DNA of 64,000 bases from Shewanella aestuarii (GCF_014647215.1 NZ_BMOT01000010.1:1-64000); one strand, 5' to 3'; positions 54,001 to 62,990 are shown, counted from the stretch's first letter. The notes: generated by a model from the sequence alone, not told the origin. A program made the numbers and translations.

Positions 54001-55072
54001 AGATTCATTGTTGGCAGATCTAGAATTGGCTAGCATGGAAGATGATGCTGATGACAGTCTGCAGTTAGACACGCTCGACGATGATGAAAGTGATGATTTA
54101 AGCGGTTTAATTGCAGAGTTAGAGCAGGCAAATGAGCCAGCAGCCAGCCATGAGGAACTTGATCTAAACACATTAGAATCTGAGTTAGTAAAAGCTGAAG
54201 ATACCACGGATGAAACAACTCGTTCAGTGGGTGCAATTGATGATTCCATGTTATCCGATGCTGAAAATGAGCTGGATGCACTATTAGCGAATATGGGCGC
54301 TGATGAAGTCGATTTACCTGCATTACAGGATGAGGATGCTGCAGATTTTGACTCTCTTTCATTTGAATCGGATCTCGACTCTGAGCCCGTTCCAGATGTG
54401 GATATCAATAAAATAAAAGGCACAAATGTTAGAGCTGAAAAAGATTCCGGATTTTTCAATGATTTGAAAGCGGCTAAAAAGTCTCAAGAAAATATCTTGG
54501 ATTGGGAAACCGATATCTTTAACAGTGCAACTAAGTCTTCTTCCAACGATGAGTCCATTTCAAACCTCAGTACTAAAGATGACGAAATAGATTTAAGTGA
54601 AGATGATTTAACCGAATTTTCCCTCTCGGATGATTATACTGCCGATGATGATTTTGTATTAGACGATGATGCGCTTACCGTAGAACAAGCGCTTGCGGCG
54701 CTGGACAAAGAAGAGGGGCAGGCTACTTCACCACAGATATCTGAAGCCGAGTTAACTAATTTTGAGCGTGAAAATGGTTTTATTGATATTAATAAATTGC
54801 TCAACGATGCTGATGAAGATGACAGTTCGGTATCAGATAATTATAAAGACGTCGATGTTGACATGGGCGATGTTGAATCATTGTTGGGTAATGCCAATAT
54901 GGTTGATGTTGATGATGAAGAAAACTCGGTTAATGCCAAGTTAGATCTCGCCCGTGCTTATATTGAAATTGAAGATCAAGATAGCGCCAAAGCACTGTTA
55001 AAAGAAGTACAAAGTGATGGTAATTCTCGCCAGCAGGCTGAAGCTAATTCTTTATTGAAAAAATTAACCTGA
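51020..55072 (+). CDS. fimV: FimV-like polar hub protein
   Basis: A 1350-residue FimV-type protein. Order: signal peptide (about residues 1-30), LysM-like peptidoglycan-binding part (SDTFWSIAQKVRPNDKVTI), coiled coil (residues 180-265), one transmembrane segment (about 293-312), then a very acidic cytoplasmic region of about 950 residues, and a C-terminal FimV domain (LDLARAYIEIEDQDSAKALL). The acidic part holds six repeats of about 60 residues built on DLADAIAAELESDD and DIDALLASFD. FimV organises the cell pole for motility and competence machinery. AAGGGAAGGA precedes the ATG. The neighbours are those of the usual fimV position. Confidence 0.92.
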   Translation: MTSRTSYWVGLLLCATTAISASQLIASAQADTLKITGPNGEVKQARQYGPTTPSDTFWSIAQKVRPNDKVTIYQVMSALFDANPHAFSGNNYNTLEKGMILIIPSAEVMAAIPKAQAKLRAERDDRLARTAKTTTKPALTPRPAVNTDAVKQVQAKPLTPEKPLQITPQQPSQVANNESLNAAKTNQITELNNQLDKANNKTLMLTDELARAQDQLMATRSDNQVLKQKVEELSQIISNLEEDVQLQLEKQQLLVNKNEMLAAELEEANKPPVEQPTDFWRNLTNNTGLLIGAAALPILLLFGIIFLILRRRSSAKDEPKSVSETASETKTAVSDANDDNDLEDLAVHLDSDDEESIDDLLDLDSLDMQPETELHIDDEQMDMASAMFIEEPETSVEPETEDDVTSLDDLWAEAMEEQDSELDPLETDEDLDSLLDGLDDNDVAEPSVSSGPEDDLEALLADLDKDLPEDIIDEPQSSASTEQDNIDDLLAGFDMPADDINEPETPVDNPNSQDVDDDDIDSLLTGFDVEDNGDVATESSDKDESIADMADELESENAVNSAEADEDIDALLASFDVQDTDDTSDSKADDNEDLANAIAAELESDDDLASKDVEVDADDDIDALLASFDVQDADGTPDSTADGNEDLADAIAAELESDDDLASKDVEVDADDDIDALLASFDTSTEAPDSKADDDNEDLADAIAAELESDDDLTSKEVEVDADDDIDALLASFDTPTEAPDITTDDSEDLADAIAAELESDDDLISKAVDVAEDDDLDALLASFDASAETEAPASTADDSEDLADAIAAELESDDDLTSKAVDVAEDDDLDALLASFDASAETDTLEGTADDSADLADAIAAELESDDELTSKADDVTEDDDLDALLASFDAPANSEKVDDDISGLDEVELEPSAIDETVQDRDANKLTPEDAETEVNEVLADNELETDNALESPLSVQSDDVDGLLTSLTADAEDIAEEALDFDEVPENDHRLDSLLADLELASMEDDADDSLQLDTLDDDESDDLSGLIAELEQANEPAASHEELDLNTLESELVKAEDTTDETTRSVGAIDDSMLSDAENELDALLANMGADEVDLPALQDEDAADFDSLSFESDLDSEPVPDVDINKIKGTNVRAEKDSGFFNDLKAAKKSQENILDWETDIFNSATKSSSNDESISNLSTKDDEIDLSEDDLTEFSLSDDYTADDDFVLDDDALTVEQALAALDKEEGQATSPQISEAELTNFERENGFIDINKLLNDADEDDSSVSDNYKDVDVDMGDVESLLGNANMVDVDDEENSVNAKLDLARAYIEIEDQDSAKALLKEVQSDGNSRQQAEANSLLKKLT
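52700..53700 (+). repeat. Acidic tandem repeats within fimV
   Basis: Six units of about 165-190 bp, each coding for DLADAIAAELESDD plus a variable part and DALLASFD. Several adjacent units differ by a few bases only, which suggests recent expansion and probable length variation between strains. Confidence 0.85.
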
Positions 55073-55088
55073 GATTAGGGTACTTTTT

Positions 55089-55122
55089 TAAAACGACGCT
55101 TAGACATGCGTCGTTTTTTTTG
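55089..55122 (+). terminator. Terminator after fimV
   Basis: AAAACGACGC and GCGTCGTTTT pair across TTAGACAT, with a long T run, 17 bases after the stop. Confidence 0.9.
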
Positions 55123-55162
55123 TGCTAAAATACGCGCCATTTTAAAGTGAAAGGGTCAAGTT

Positions 55163-55948
55163 ATGCGGATAGCCTTGGGTGTCGAATATGATGGCAGTAA
55201 TTATTTTGGTTGGCAGCGCCAGGCAGAAGTCGATTCTGTCCAGGCACAATTAGAAAAAGCGCTTTCGTATATTGCCAATAAATCAGTTGAAGTGCTGTGT
55301 GCCGGCAGAACGGATTCAGGTGTTCATGGAACCGGTCAAGTGGTTCATTTTGAAACCGATGTCGAGCGTCCAATGTCAGCCTGGACATTTGGTGTGAATA
55401 CCCAGCTTCCTGATACGATCGCCGTACGCTGGGCAAAGGAAGTTGATGACAGCTTTCATGCTCGCTTCAGTGCCACAGCCAGACGCTACCGTTACATCAT
55501 TTATAACCATGCATTACGTCCAGGAATATTACGCCAAGGCGTGAGTCATTATCATGGTGATATTGATGAGTCACGTATGCATCAGGCGGCGCAACTATTA
55601 CTTGGCGAACATGATTTTACCAGTTTCAGGGCAGTACAATGCCAATCAAATACGCCATTTCGGAATGTGCATCATGTGCGTGTTACCCGCCAAGGCATGT
55701 ATATCATGGTCGATATTAAAGCCAATGCATTCTTGCATCATATGGTGCGAAATATTGTTGGCTCATTAATCGAAGTTGGATTAGGTAATCAGCCTGTTGA
55801 TTGGTTAGGCCAATTATTAGTTGCTAAAGACCGAAACCTTGCCGCAGCAACAGCAAAGCCAAATGGTTTATATTTAGTTGATGTTACCTATCCAGAGCAA
55901 TATGATTTGCCGAAGCTGGCCTTAGGGCCTTTGTTTATGCTGGATTAA
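55163..55948 (+). CDS. truA: tRNA pseudouridine(38-40) synthase
   Basis: A 261-residue pseudouridine synthase. The catalytic Asp lies in [18 protein letters not shown], and [15 protein letters not shown] and [15 protein letters not shown] are also characteristic. It modifies positions 38-40 of the anticodon arm. AAAGGG lies before the ATG. It follows fimV and is followed by folC after 24 bases, the same order as in many gammaproteobacteria. The accD gene that often lies between truA and folC is absent here. Confidence 0.95.
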   Translation: MRIALGVEYDGSNYFGWQRQAEVDSVQAQLEKALSYIANKSVEVLCAGRTDSGVHGTGQVVHFETDVERPMSAWTFGVNTQLPDTIAVRWAKEVDDSFHARFSATARRYRYIIYNHALRPGILRQGVSHYHGDIDESRMHQAAQLLLGEHDFTSFRAVQCQSNTPFRNVHHVRVTRQGMYIMVDIKANAFLHHMVRNIVGSLIEVGLGNQPVDWLGQLLVAKDRNLAAATAKPNGLYLVDVTYPEQYDLPKLALGPLFMLD

Positions 55949-55972
55949 TACAATTTAAGGCAACCACCTCCG

Positions 55973-57280
55973 ATGGATACAATTAAAACCCTTATGCCAG
56001 ATCATCAAGCAAATCTAGAACAATGGCTGGATTATTTATTAGCCATTCACCCAAGTGAAATTGATATGGGACTTGCCAGAGTCTCTGAGGTTGCAAGGCG
56101 TTTAGCACTCATGGATTTAGCGCCTGCACAGGTGATTACGGTTGCTGGCACAAATGGTAAAGGCACAACCTGCGCCATGCTTGAGTCTGTATTAATCCAA
56201 AGCGGAAAAACGGTAGGCGTTTACAGTTCGCCACACCTATTACGCTATAACGAACGTGTGCGTATTAACCAACAAGATTGCCGTGATGAACAGTTTATTG
56301 AAGCTTTTGAGGCCATAGAGCAAGCCAGAGCTGAAATCTCATTAACCTTTTTCGAGTACGCAACCCTGGCTGGCTTGTACTTATTTAAACAAGCTAATTT
56401 AGATGTGATTATTTTAGAGGTGGGCCTAGGAGGGCGTTTAGATGCCACTAATATGGTTGACTCAACCGCAACTATTATCACTTCAATAGATTTAGACCAT
56501 CAAGAATATTTAGGTAATACGCGAGAGTTAGTTGGCCGAGAAAAAGCTGGCGTGTGCCGAAGTCATTGTATCAGTGTCGTTGGCGAGCCCAATTTGCCGA
56601 ACTCAGTGACTGAGTATGCACAGCAAATAGCGTGTCAGTTGTTAAGAGTGGGCCATGAGTTTGAATATCAACTCAATGGTGACAGCTGGTCATTCTCGAC
56701 TAAAACGCAGCAATTGACGTCTTTAACAGTACCTTCACTGCCTTTAGCCAATGCTGCTTGTGTAGTGGCTTTAGTTAATCAAATTTGGCCACAAATTAGC
56801 ATTTCAGATATCAACCGCGGATTGGCATTAGCCACATTACCCGGACGGCTAGAATGCGTGAGTCAAGCTCCGCTGGTGTTGTTAGATGTTGCCCATAACC
56901 CTCATGCAGCAAAATATTTAGCCGTGCAATTACGTCAAAAGCTGGCGCAAAAAGCGAATGTTTCAGCTAAGGTTATTGCCCTCTGTGGCATGTTAAAAGA
57001 CAAAGATATTGCGGGTGTTTTTGCTGAGCTGATAACTGTGGTTGACCAATGGAATTTAGTCACCTTATCTACAGAGCGAGGTGCAACCTCAACGCAATTG
57101 CAACGCCATTTACTGACTGTTGAACCAGCACAAGCAACCACTGAAAATAAATTAAACATCAACACTTTTGATGATATGGATGCCGCTTGGCAATCGATTA
57201 GCACTACTATTGAAGCCGATGATGTGGTAATTGTATTTGGCTCTTTTTATACTGTCGCTGCTTTTAAATCAAATATGTAA
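55973..57280 (+). CDS. folC: Bifunctional dihydrofolate/folylpolyglutamate synthase
   Basis: A 435-residue Mur-ligase-like enzyme that adds glutamate to dihydropteroate and to tetrahydrofolate. The ATP-binding loop is VAGTNGKGTTCAMLE, followed by FFEYATLAGLYLFKQ, IILEVGLGGRLDATN and the C-terminal LDVAHNPHAAKYLA. It begins MDTIKTLMPDHQANLEQWLDYL. The ribosome-binding site is weak (AAGG, about 15 bases upstream), so ATG 55973 may depend on coupling to truA. It is followed by dedD after 15 bases. Confidence 0.93.
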   Translation: MDTIKTLMPDHQANLEQWLDYLLAIHPSEIDMGLARVSEVARRLALMDLAPAQVITVAGTNGKGTTCAMLESVLIQSGKTVGVYSSPHLLRYNERVRINQQDCRDEQFIEAFEAIEQARAEISLTFFEYATLAGLYLFKQANLDVIILEVGLGGRLDATNMVDSTATIITSIDLDHQEYLGNTRELVGREKAGVCRSHCISVVGEPNLPNSVTEYAQQIACQLLRVGHEFEYQLNGDSWSFSTKTQQLTSLTVPSLPLANAACVVALVNQIWPQISISDINRGLALATLPGRLECVSQAPLVLLDVAHNPHAAKYLAVQLRQKLAQKANVSAKVIALCGMLKDKDIAGVFAELITVVDQWNLVTLSTERGATSTQLQRHLLTVEPAQATTENKLNINTFDDMDAAWQSISTTIEADDVVIVFGSFYTVAAFKSNM

Positions 57281-57295
57281 TACTGGGAAATCATC

Positions 57296-57952
57296 TTGAA
57301 ACGTCAATTTCAAAATCGCTTAGTTGGAACCATAGTACTTGTCGCTCTTGGGGTGATTTTTTTGCCTGATCTTTTGGACGGTAAAAAAGCCAAAGTCGTA
57401 GAGGAATTTACTGAAATTCCTTTGCGACCCGCAAATCAAATTCAAAATAATGATGCTCCACAAGAGTTTGAAGTACTTGAAATTGCCAGTGTTGATATTA
57501 AGACAGACAGCAATCAGACCAAATTAAATGAAAAAAATGCCGATATTGTGCCATTAGGTGACATAGATGCGGCCACACTCAGCAAGCCGGTTGCAAAAAG
57601 CGAGACTGTAAAAGAGGTTGTGGTTGCTAAAACCCCGCCAGTGAAAGAGCCTGCAAAAAAGGATATCGAGAAACCTCAAACTCAAACGCAAAAAAGCATC
57701 ATTAAATCTGGCTATACACTGCAACTAGGTGGCTTTAATAACGCCAAAAATGTTGAAGCGTTAATCGCCCAATTACGGTTATCGGGTTATACCGCCTATA
57801 CGCTGCCAACCAAACCGGTTGAAGGCAAATTGACCCGAGTGTTTGTAGGGCCAGAGGTATCCAAACAAAAACTTGAATCCCGCCAAGCGGCAATCACAAA
57901 ATTAACTGGGTTAAAAGGCAAGATAGTTATTTACGATCCTATGGATAAATAG
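57296..57952 (+). CDS. dedD: SPOR-domain protein DedD
   Basis: A 218-residue cell-division-linked protein with one N-terminal transmembrane segment (about residues 10-27) and a C-terminal SPOR domain (SGYTLQLGGFNNAKNVEALI, SGYTAYTLP, TRVFVGPE) that binds denuded peptidoglycan at the septum. A Lys/Pro-rich linker separates them. The start is TTG with CTGGGA upstream, which may lower expression. It lies between folC and cvpA, as in E. coli. Confidence 0.88.
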   Translation: MKRQFQNRLVGTIVLVALGVIFLPDLLDGKKAKVVEEFTEIPLRPANQIQNNDAPQEFEVLEIASVDIKTDSNQTKLNEKNADIVPLGDIDAATLSKPVAKSETVKEVVVAKTPPVKEPAKKDIEKPQTQTQKSIIKSGYTLQLGGFNNAKNVEALIAQLRLSGYTAYTLPTKPVEGKLTRVFVGPEVSKQKLESRQAAITKLTGLKGKIVIYDPMDK

Positions 57953-58144
57953 TGGTTGATGATTCTAGGTTGTGATTTTTATTGTCTGATTCGGTAGGAT
58001 TTTATTCGTCCTACCGCCAATTTGTTTATAGTGCAAATTGATTGTTCTTATTCATGTATGATTAATTTGGTCGATAGGGGTGAGAAAAGTCTTCACCTCT
58101 GTTAGAATCGCGCCGTCTTAATGGTTACCCGGATCCCCATCTCA

Positions 58145-58633
58145 ATGGTTTGGATTGATTACGCAATTATTATTGTTATTAGCTTATCTACCCTCATTAG
58201 TTTAGTGCGTGGGTTTGCTAAAGAAGCCATGTCATTAGTGGTATGGTTTGCGGCTTTTTTTATCGCCAGTCAGTTTTATCTCGACCTCGCCGTTCATTTA
58301 TCGCAAATGCAAGATGAAATGGTGCGCAACGGCGTTGCTATCGCTATTCTTTTTATCGCAACGCTTATTATTGGTGCCTTAGTTAATTACCTTCTTGGTC
58401 AACTCGTTGCTAAAACCGGTTTATCAGGTACAGATAGAGTACTTGGTGTGTGTTTTGGTGCTATTCGCGGGGCGTTAATCGTCAGCGCGTTACTATTTTT
58501 CATGGATGCATTTACCGGTTTCCCTTCAACCAGTTGGTGGAAGGAATCAGTACTCGTACCCGAATTTGGTGTGGTTATTCAGTGGTTTTTTGACTACTTG
58601 GAAAACACATCAAGCTTTGTACCCAAAATCTAA
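58145..58633 (+). CDS. cvpA: CvpA membrane protein
   Basis: A 162-residue protein with four transmembrane segments, beginning [13 protein letters not shown] as in E. coli Cvp[24 protein letters not shown] and [12 protein letters not shown] also match. It is needed for colicin V production in E. coli and linked to envelope stress; its exact function is unclear. ATG 58145 is chosen by similarity to the E. coli start; ATG 58121 is an alternative. A hairpin (CGGTAGGA/TCCTACCG at 57992-58016) and a GGGGTGA/TCACCTC inverted repeat lie just upstream. It is followed by purF after 35 bases. Confidence 0.88.
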   Translation: MVWIDYAIIIVISLSTLISLVRGFAKEAMSLVVWFAAFFIASQFYLDLAVHLSQMQDEMVRNGVAIAILFIATLIIGALVNYLLGQLVAKTGLSGTDRVLGVCFGAIRGALIVSALLFFMDAFTGFPSTSWWKESVLVPEFGVVIQWFFDYLENTSSFVPKI

Positions 58634-58668
58634 AACTATAAAACACCTTACAGTGAGGAACCTTACCC

Positions 58669-60183
58669 ATGTGTGGTATCGTCGGAATAGTAGGCAAGTC
58701 TTCAGTTAATCAAACCATTTATGATGCATTGACCGTACTGCAACATCGTGGTCAAGATGCTGCTGGTATCGTAACCGTTGATGTAAATGCGTTTCGCTTA
58801 CGTAAAGCAAATGGTTTGGTGAAAGATGTATTTGAACCAAAGCATATGCAACGTTTGCAAGGTAATGCCGGTATAGGTCACGTTCGTTACCCTACAGCGG
58901 GCAGCTCTAGTGCATCGGAGGCTCAACCGTTTTACGTTAACTCACCGTTTGGTATTTCATTGGCTCACAATGGCAATTTAACCAATACTACTGAATTAGC
59001 TGCAAGCTTGTTAAGCAAGCGTCGCCATATCAATACCACTTCAGATTCTGAAATTTTATTGAACCTATTGGCCGATGAGTTACAAGAAACTCGTAGCTTA
59101 ACGTTATCAGCAGACGAAGTGTTTGATGCCGTGAGTAAAGTACACGCACAAACGCGGGGTGCTTATGCCGTTACAGCCATGATCATAGGTCAAGGCTTAG
59201 TGGCATTTCGCGATCCTTTTGGTATTCGTCCATTAGTATTGGGTAAGCACGAAACGGCATCAGGCACTGAATACATGGTGGCCTCTGAAAGTGTTGCTTT
59301 AGATGCGGTCGGATTTGAAGTCATGCGTGATGTGGCACCAGGTGAAGCGATTTACGTGACACTTGATGGCCAGTTATTTACTCGCCAATGTGCTGTTGAC
59401 CCAAGTTACTCGCCTTGTATTTTTGAATTTGTTTACTTCGCTCGTCCTGATTCAACTATCGATAATATTTCGGTATATGGCAGCCGCGTAAACATGGGTA
59501 CTAAGTTAGGTGAAAAAATTAAGAAAGAATGGGATGAACACGATATTGACGTGGTTATTCCTATTCCAGAAACTTCTTGTGACGTTGCGCTTGAGATTGC
59601 TCGCTCTATGGATTTACCATATCGCCAAGGTTTTGTTAAAAACCGTTATATTGGCCGTACGTTCATTATGCCTGGACAACAAGAGCGTAAGAAGTCTGTG
59701 CGTCGTAAACTGAATGCAATTAGTGCCGAGTTCAAAGGCAAGAATGTATTACTGGTTGATGATTCTATTGTACGTGGTACAACGTCGGAACAGATTATCG
59801 AAATGGCACGTGATGCCGGCGCTAAGAAAGTGTATTTTGCTTCAGCAGCACCAGAAATTCGCTTCCCGAATGTGTATGGCATTGATATGCCAACAACTAA
59901 CGAGCTTATTGCCCATGGTCGTGATGCTGATGAAATTGCAAAAATCATTGGTGCTGACGGGATTATCTTCCAGGATTTAACAGACTTAGTTGATGCTGTG
60001 AGAATGGAAAACCCTGAAATTAAGCGTTTTGAAACATCGGTATTTGATGGTCACTACATCACAAACGATGTAGACCAAGCGTATTTAGACCACATTATGC
60101 AATTACGTAATGACGATGCGAAAGCTAATCGTAATAAAGATATCGGCACTAACTTAGAAATGCACAATGAGTGTCATCCATAA
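58669..60183 (+). CDS. purF: Amidophosphoribosyltransferase
   Basis: A 504-residue enzyme of the first step of purine synthesis: it transfers the amide nitrogen of glutamine to [13 protein letters not shown] supplies the catalytic N-terminal Cys, and [15 protein letters not shown] is the PRPP-binding loop. HRGQDAAGI and [12 protein letters not shown] complete the glutaminase domain. The start codon sits directly before the Cys. GAGGA is 9 to 10 bases upstream. A terminator follows. No PurR box was seen. Confidence 0.97.
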   Translation: MCGIVGIVGKSSVNQTIYDALTVLQHRGQDAAGIVTVDVNAFRLRKANGLVKDVFEPKHMQRLQGNAGIGHVRYPTAGSSSASEAQPFYVNSPFGISLAHNGNLTNTTELAASLLSKRRHINTTSDSEILLNLLADELQETRSLTLSADEVFDAVSKVHAQTRGAYAVTAMIIGQGLVAFRDPFGIRPLVLGKHETASGTEYMVASESVALDAVGFEVMRDVAPGEAIYVTLDGQLFTRQCAVDPSYSPCIFEFVYFARPDSTIDNISVYGSRVNMGTKLGEKIKKEWDEHDIDVVIPIPETSCDVALEIARSMDLPYRQGFVKNRYIGRTFIMPGQQERKKSVRRKLNAISAEFKGKNVLLVDDSIVRGTTSEQIIEMARDAGAKKVYFASAAPEIRFPNVYGIDMPTTNELIAHGRDADEIAKIIGADGIIFQDLTDLVDAVRMENPEIKRFETSVFDGHYITNDVDQAYLDHIMQLRNDDAKANRNKDIGTNLEMHNECHP

Positions 60184-60209
60184 GGACAATCGTTAACCGA
60201 TTGAGTGCT

Positions 60210-60238
60210 AAAAGCCTGCAGAAATGCAGGCTTTTTTG
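60210..60238 (+). terminator. Terminator after purF
   Basis: AAAAGCCTGCA, GAAA and TGCAGGCTTTTTT form a stem with a T run, 27 bases past the stop. Confidence 0.95.
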
Positions 60239-60393
60239 TTTCCATGTCCTGACAAATATAGGTTTATCTATCATTGTTGAATAAAAACGAGTTATTTTGT
60301 CAGTCGTTTTTTTCCCAAGGTTCGTTTGGAAAATGGCACTTCGTTCTTAGCAAAGAATGTATCTAGAGGTGTACTTTATAAGTTCAGCATGGC

Positions 60394-60531
60394 ATTGACT
60401 CACCGACTCGCAGCACTCTTTTGAAATAAAAAAGTCCTTGTGCCTCAACCGACCCATCCCTGGGTCGGATGATCGGCTCGCAAATCACCATAATGAACTG
60501 TGCCACTCTTTCTCAACCAGCAGGTTTTAAA
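60394..60531 (+). repeat. Structured dispersed repeat, copy B
   Basis: It aligns with the reverse complement of 3555-3678. The central hairpin is CCGACCCA/TGGGTCGG (60449-60468). Conserved blocks alternate with variable spacers, like a structured intergenic repeat family. Confidence 0.65.
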
Positions 60532-60715
60532 GATTGAGTCGAATAAGATTATTTTAAAATACTGACTTGGTTTTGCCCCATGACGTGATAGCCACCTTAA
60601 AAGGTGTAATCAGAACAAACAATTAGCCGAAAGGTTTACAAAATACCACTACCGTTAAAAAGAAAATTCCTATAGCATAAATACTAAACGTTAGTTTACA
60701 AAAAGGATTTTGGTA

Positions 60716-61321
60716 GTGCTTGAAAGTATTGCGATCTATTCAGGGTTAATTGCAACAATCTGGATCTTCATCGGTGTTTATGTAGCAAGTCGATTTTATG
60801 CTGGCTACAGCCATTCTAAGCAATTTTGTAGTGAGTTAGGTGCAACTGGTAGCCCAACTGAAAAATTGTCTCCTTTGATTAATAATTATCCTCTTGGTTT
60901 TCTATTTTGCTTTTTCGGTTGGTATCTGGCACAACTCTCAAATGTTTCAACTTTAGTGAATGTTGCGGGTTGGTTGGTTATAGCTCATGGTGTTGGTACT
61001 TGGGTCGCAGGTTATTTCCCAATGGACGCAGATCCATTTACTAAGAATCCAACTTTTAATTGTAAGGTGCATTCTTGGGCTGGTTTTATCATGTTGCTTT
61101 CGTTAGTTGTTGCACCAATATTAATTGCCATAAGTCCAACAACTGAAATTATCCCATTATATTTCCGTATTTTTTCACTGGTTTCTGTTGTCGCTGCTGT
61201 TTATTCTCTTTTTGCTATGGCTAAAGCAGTAAAATCCCAAAGCAACCCTGGCATCCATCAGCGTATTTCATATGGTTTTCAGCTAATTTGGCTAAGTGCT
61301 TTTTCACTAGTGTTGGTGTAA
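60716..61321 (+). CDS. DUF998-family membrane protein
   Basis: A 201-residue protein with about six transmembrane segments and the DUF998 pattern: SELGATGSP, NNYPLGFLFCFFGWYL, and GYFPMDADPFTKNPTFNCKVHSW. The family is of unknown function. Start GTG 60716 is chosen because AAAGGA lies 8 bases upstream; the TTG at 60710 is too close to it. An attC-like site begins 17 bases after the stop, so this is probably the first gene of a cassette array. Confidence 0.75.
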   Translation: MLESIAIYSGLIATIWIFIGVYVASRFYAGYSHSKQFCSELGATGSPTEKLSPLINNYPLGFLFCFFGWYLAQLSNVSTLVNVAGWLVIAHGVGTWVAGYFPMDADPFTKNPTFNCKVHSWAGFIMLLSLVVAPILIAISPTTEIIPLYFRIFSLVSVVAAVYSLFAMAKAVKSQSNPGIHQRISYGFQLIWLSAFSLVLV

Positions 61322-61337
61322 TTGTAAGTATCAAGCT

Positions 61338-61422
61338 GTTAAACAAGGACAAAAAACAGTTGGTTTTGCTCCTTCGTCGCTAATTTTAACCAACTATTTT
61401 TCCTATTAGCAGTGCGTTGAGG
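61338..61422 (+). other. attC-like site after the DUF998 gene
   Basis: Begins GTTAAAC and ends GTGCGTT, with arms GGACAAAAA and ACAGTTGGTT pairing with AACCAACT and TTTTTCC around the loop CTCCTTCGTCGC. This is the layout of Vibrio/Shewanella attC sites. It shares arms with the site at 66-155. Confidence 0.75.
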
Positions 61423-61565
61423 CTGTAGAATTACTCTTTGTTAAGAAAATACAGCCTATTTTATGGGTTCCAAATGCATTACCAAGTGTCTTAAAAGCGC
61501 TTAGAATTGATTTCAGGAGCTCGTTTTCTAATTGAATTTGGCTGTTAGAGTTATTCTACAGTCTC
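61419..61565 (+). mobile_element. MITE-like element abutting an attC core, copy 2
   Basis: 147 bp with terminal inverted repeats: left end GAGGCTGTAGAATTACTCT; reverse complement of the right end GAGACTGTAGAATAACTCT (17 of 19). GT follows the right end and GTT precedes the left. It shares its ends and 3' interior with copy 1 (152-328). Confidence 0.6.
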
Positions 61566-61590
61566 GTAATGCATTTAGGTAGATTGAGCA

Positions 61591-62173
61591 ATGGAAGCTA
61601 GACCTAATAAATCCGAAGAGTTATTCCTCAGTCTTGGGTACAACCGATTTTACGACTTGTACGATGAGATCATGATAGATTGTTTCTGGGAAAAAAGAGG
61701 ACTGCTATAGGTTTGGCAAAGTGTCGAGCATCTTTGCGGTTTATGCCGAGCTTTTGGCTTATGAGCCATTCAAGCATGTACTTGAAGCGCTAAAGACGCA
61801 GCGTCCTCCGATGGAATCTGAGATTGGAGGCCCTCTGTTTAAGTTCGTGCGTAACATACTCGATCATTTTCCCGTATTTGAAACATGGGATGAGGTGTGG
61901 GTGAGTAAAGAGCTAGTTAATTGGCAGAGAGAACGTCTGACGCTTGACCGCTTTCTAAAGAAGTATGCAGGCCACGATGAAGTGAAGTATCGCTTCTGGG
62001 AAGCAGATAAAAAACGCATGACTTATATGAGTATTCGTTTTCCCGAAAAATACGACGACAACAAGATATATCTTAAGGATATGATCGAAGAAAAAGACGG
62101 AGTGAAATTTTCACTCATAATGATGCGCCAGATACTTAATACACAAGTAGAGTCAGTTGGTGAAAATGCATAA
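61591..62173 (+). pseudogene. Cassette gene broken by a frameshift (unknown protein)
   Basis: Frame 1 runs MEARPNKSEELF to EKRGLL and stops at 61710. A second frame continues from about 61697 to 62173 (EDCYRFGKVSSIFAVYAE, then KTQRPPMESEIGG and onward to GENA). One base too many in the A6 run (61691-61696) explains the break; five A would give one protein of about 193 residues. Unless the second frame starts by itself (GTG 61721, poor ribosome-binding site), the gene is inactive, or the run holds a sequencing error. It is flanked by attC-like sites. No family recognised; the product is soluble and charged. Confidence 0.6.
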
Positions 62174-62227
62174 CAAACAAAGGCAGTGGACGCCAAAAAG
62201 CGGCGCTCGCTGCTTTGGGCGTTATAT
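62168..62227 (+). other. attC-like site after the broken gene
   Basis: 60 bp: GCATAAC at the left, GGGCGTTATAT at the right, and AAAGGCAG near CTGCTTT as partly paired arms. It is a compact, typical attC layout. It begins inside the last codons of the preceding gene. Confidence 0.7.
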
Positions 62228-62245
62228 TTCCTAGGAGTCTTCAAG

Positions 62246-62926
62246 TTGAAAATATTACTTTCACTATTCGGATTTACACTTTTTGGTTTTAGTGTTTTCT
62301 TTGGTTGGGATTTATTAGATGCAGAAAAAATATCTGGTGGTGAATTTGTTACGGTTGTTATCGCATTTGCGGTCTTAGGTCTAATTATTTCTTTCGCATC
62401 TGAAGTACAAGAGTTCTCCGTTGCCGGAAATATTGTAAAGTTAAAAGAAGTAAGAAAAGAAGCAGATAAATCTATTGAAGACCTTAAAAAAGCAAGAGTT
62501 GGAAATTTTATATTTCTCCTAAAGTTAGCTGCCCGTTTTCCAGGCGGGTTTGGTAGTGGCGGTACAGTAGATGAGCGATTAGATGATTTTTGGCTTTTAT
62601 ATAAACAAATTAAAGAATCCAACAACGAGCATGAACTTAAATTAAATATAAAAGAAGTTACAAGAGTCTTACTTTCTGGGCAGCTAGATAGTATCCGTAA
62701 AAATAGTGATTTAGTTGAAGAAAAATACTCTAGAGAAGCATTACCTGAGCCTGACGAATTACTTTTGGTTGCTCTTGAGTCTGAATCTATCAATAAAGCA
62801 GCAAGCAGAAACGTCTGTGGTGGTGATGTAGATAGAATTAAGAAAGCTATAGTTGTTGGTCTAGATGAATACAAAAAACTTTATAAATTGCATGCCAAAT
62901 GTAGTGAAACTCACGAATTAGAATGA
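62246..62926 (+). CDS. Membrane protein of unknown function (cassette gene)
   Basis: A 226-residue protein with two N-terminal transmembrane segments (about residues 3-21 and 33-52), then a charged helical region (KLKEVRKEADKSIEDLKKA), and a C-terminal soluble domain (KLNIKEVTRVLLSGQLDSI, IKKAIVVGLDEYKKLYKL). The TTG at 62246 is preferred because AGGAG lies 8 bases before it; the ATG at 62186 lies inside the attC site. It directly follows an attC-like site. Two membrane spans plus a cytosolic domain is a layout seen in some phage-defence effectors, but no family is recognised. Confidence 0.65.
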   Translation: MKILLSLFGFTLFGFSVFFGWDLLDAEKISGGEFVTVVIAFAVLGLIISFASEVQEFSVAGNIVKLKEVRKEADKSIEDLKKARVGNFIFLLKLAARFPGGFGSGGTVDERLDDFWLLYKQIKESNNEHELKLNIKEVTRVLLSGQLDSIRKNSDLVEEKYSREALPEPDELLLVALESESINKAASRNVCGGDVDRIKKAIVVGLDEYKKLYKLHAKCSETHELE

Positions 62927-62944
62927 ATGTTTTAACTCGGAAAT

Positions 62945-62990
62945 GTCCAGTTCCGAGTTAGCTCTTGTGTTACTACACCATCAATGAAGC
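62945..62990 (+). repeat. Direct repeat, copy 1
   Basis: AGTTCCGAGTTAGCTCTTGT followed by a variable middle and CCATCAATGA matches 63197-63242 (AGTTCCGAGTTAACTCTTGT ... CCATCAGTGA) in the same orientation. Confidence 0.75.

Larger units (their letters stand above)
60184..60715. other. Intergenic region with purF terminator and dispersed repeat
   Basis: About 530 bases without a gene: a terminator at 60210, the structured repeat copy B (60394-60531), and about 180 bases of AT-rich DNA ahead of the DUF998 gene. Confidence 0.6.

Noticed and set aside
52060-54459. Long Ser-rich reading frames on the minus strand opposite fimV
   Set aside because: They are complements of the acidic Asp/Glu-rich fimV coding repeats, with no ribosome-binding sites or domains.
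57953-58144. PurR operator before cvpA-purF
   Set aside because: No match to the known PurR consensus was found; only two hairpins are visible.
62023-62874. Minus-strand frame of 283 codons opposite the cassette genes
   Set aside because: It is Ser/Thr-rich complementary translation across an attC-like site and two plus-strand genes, with no support.
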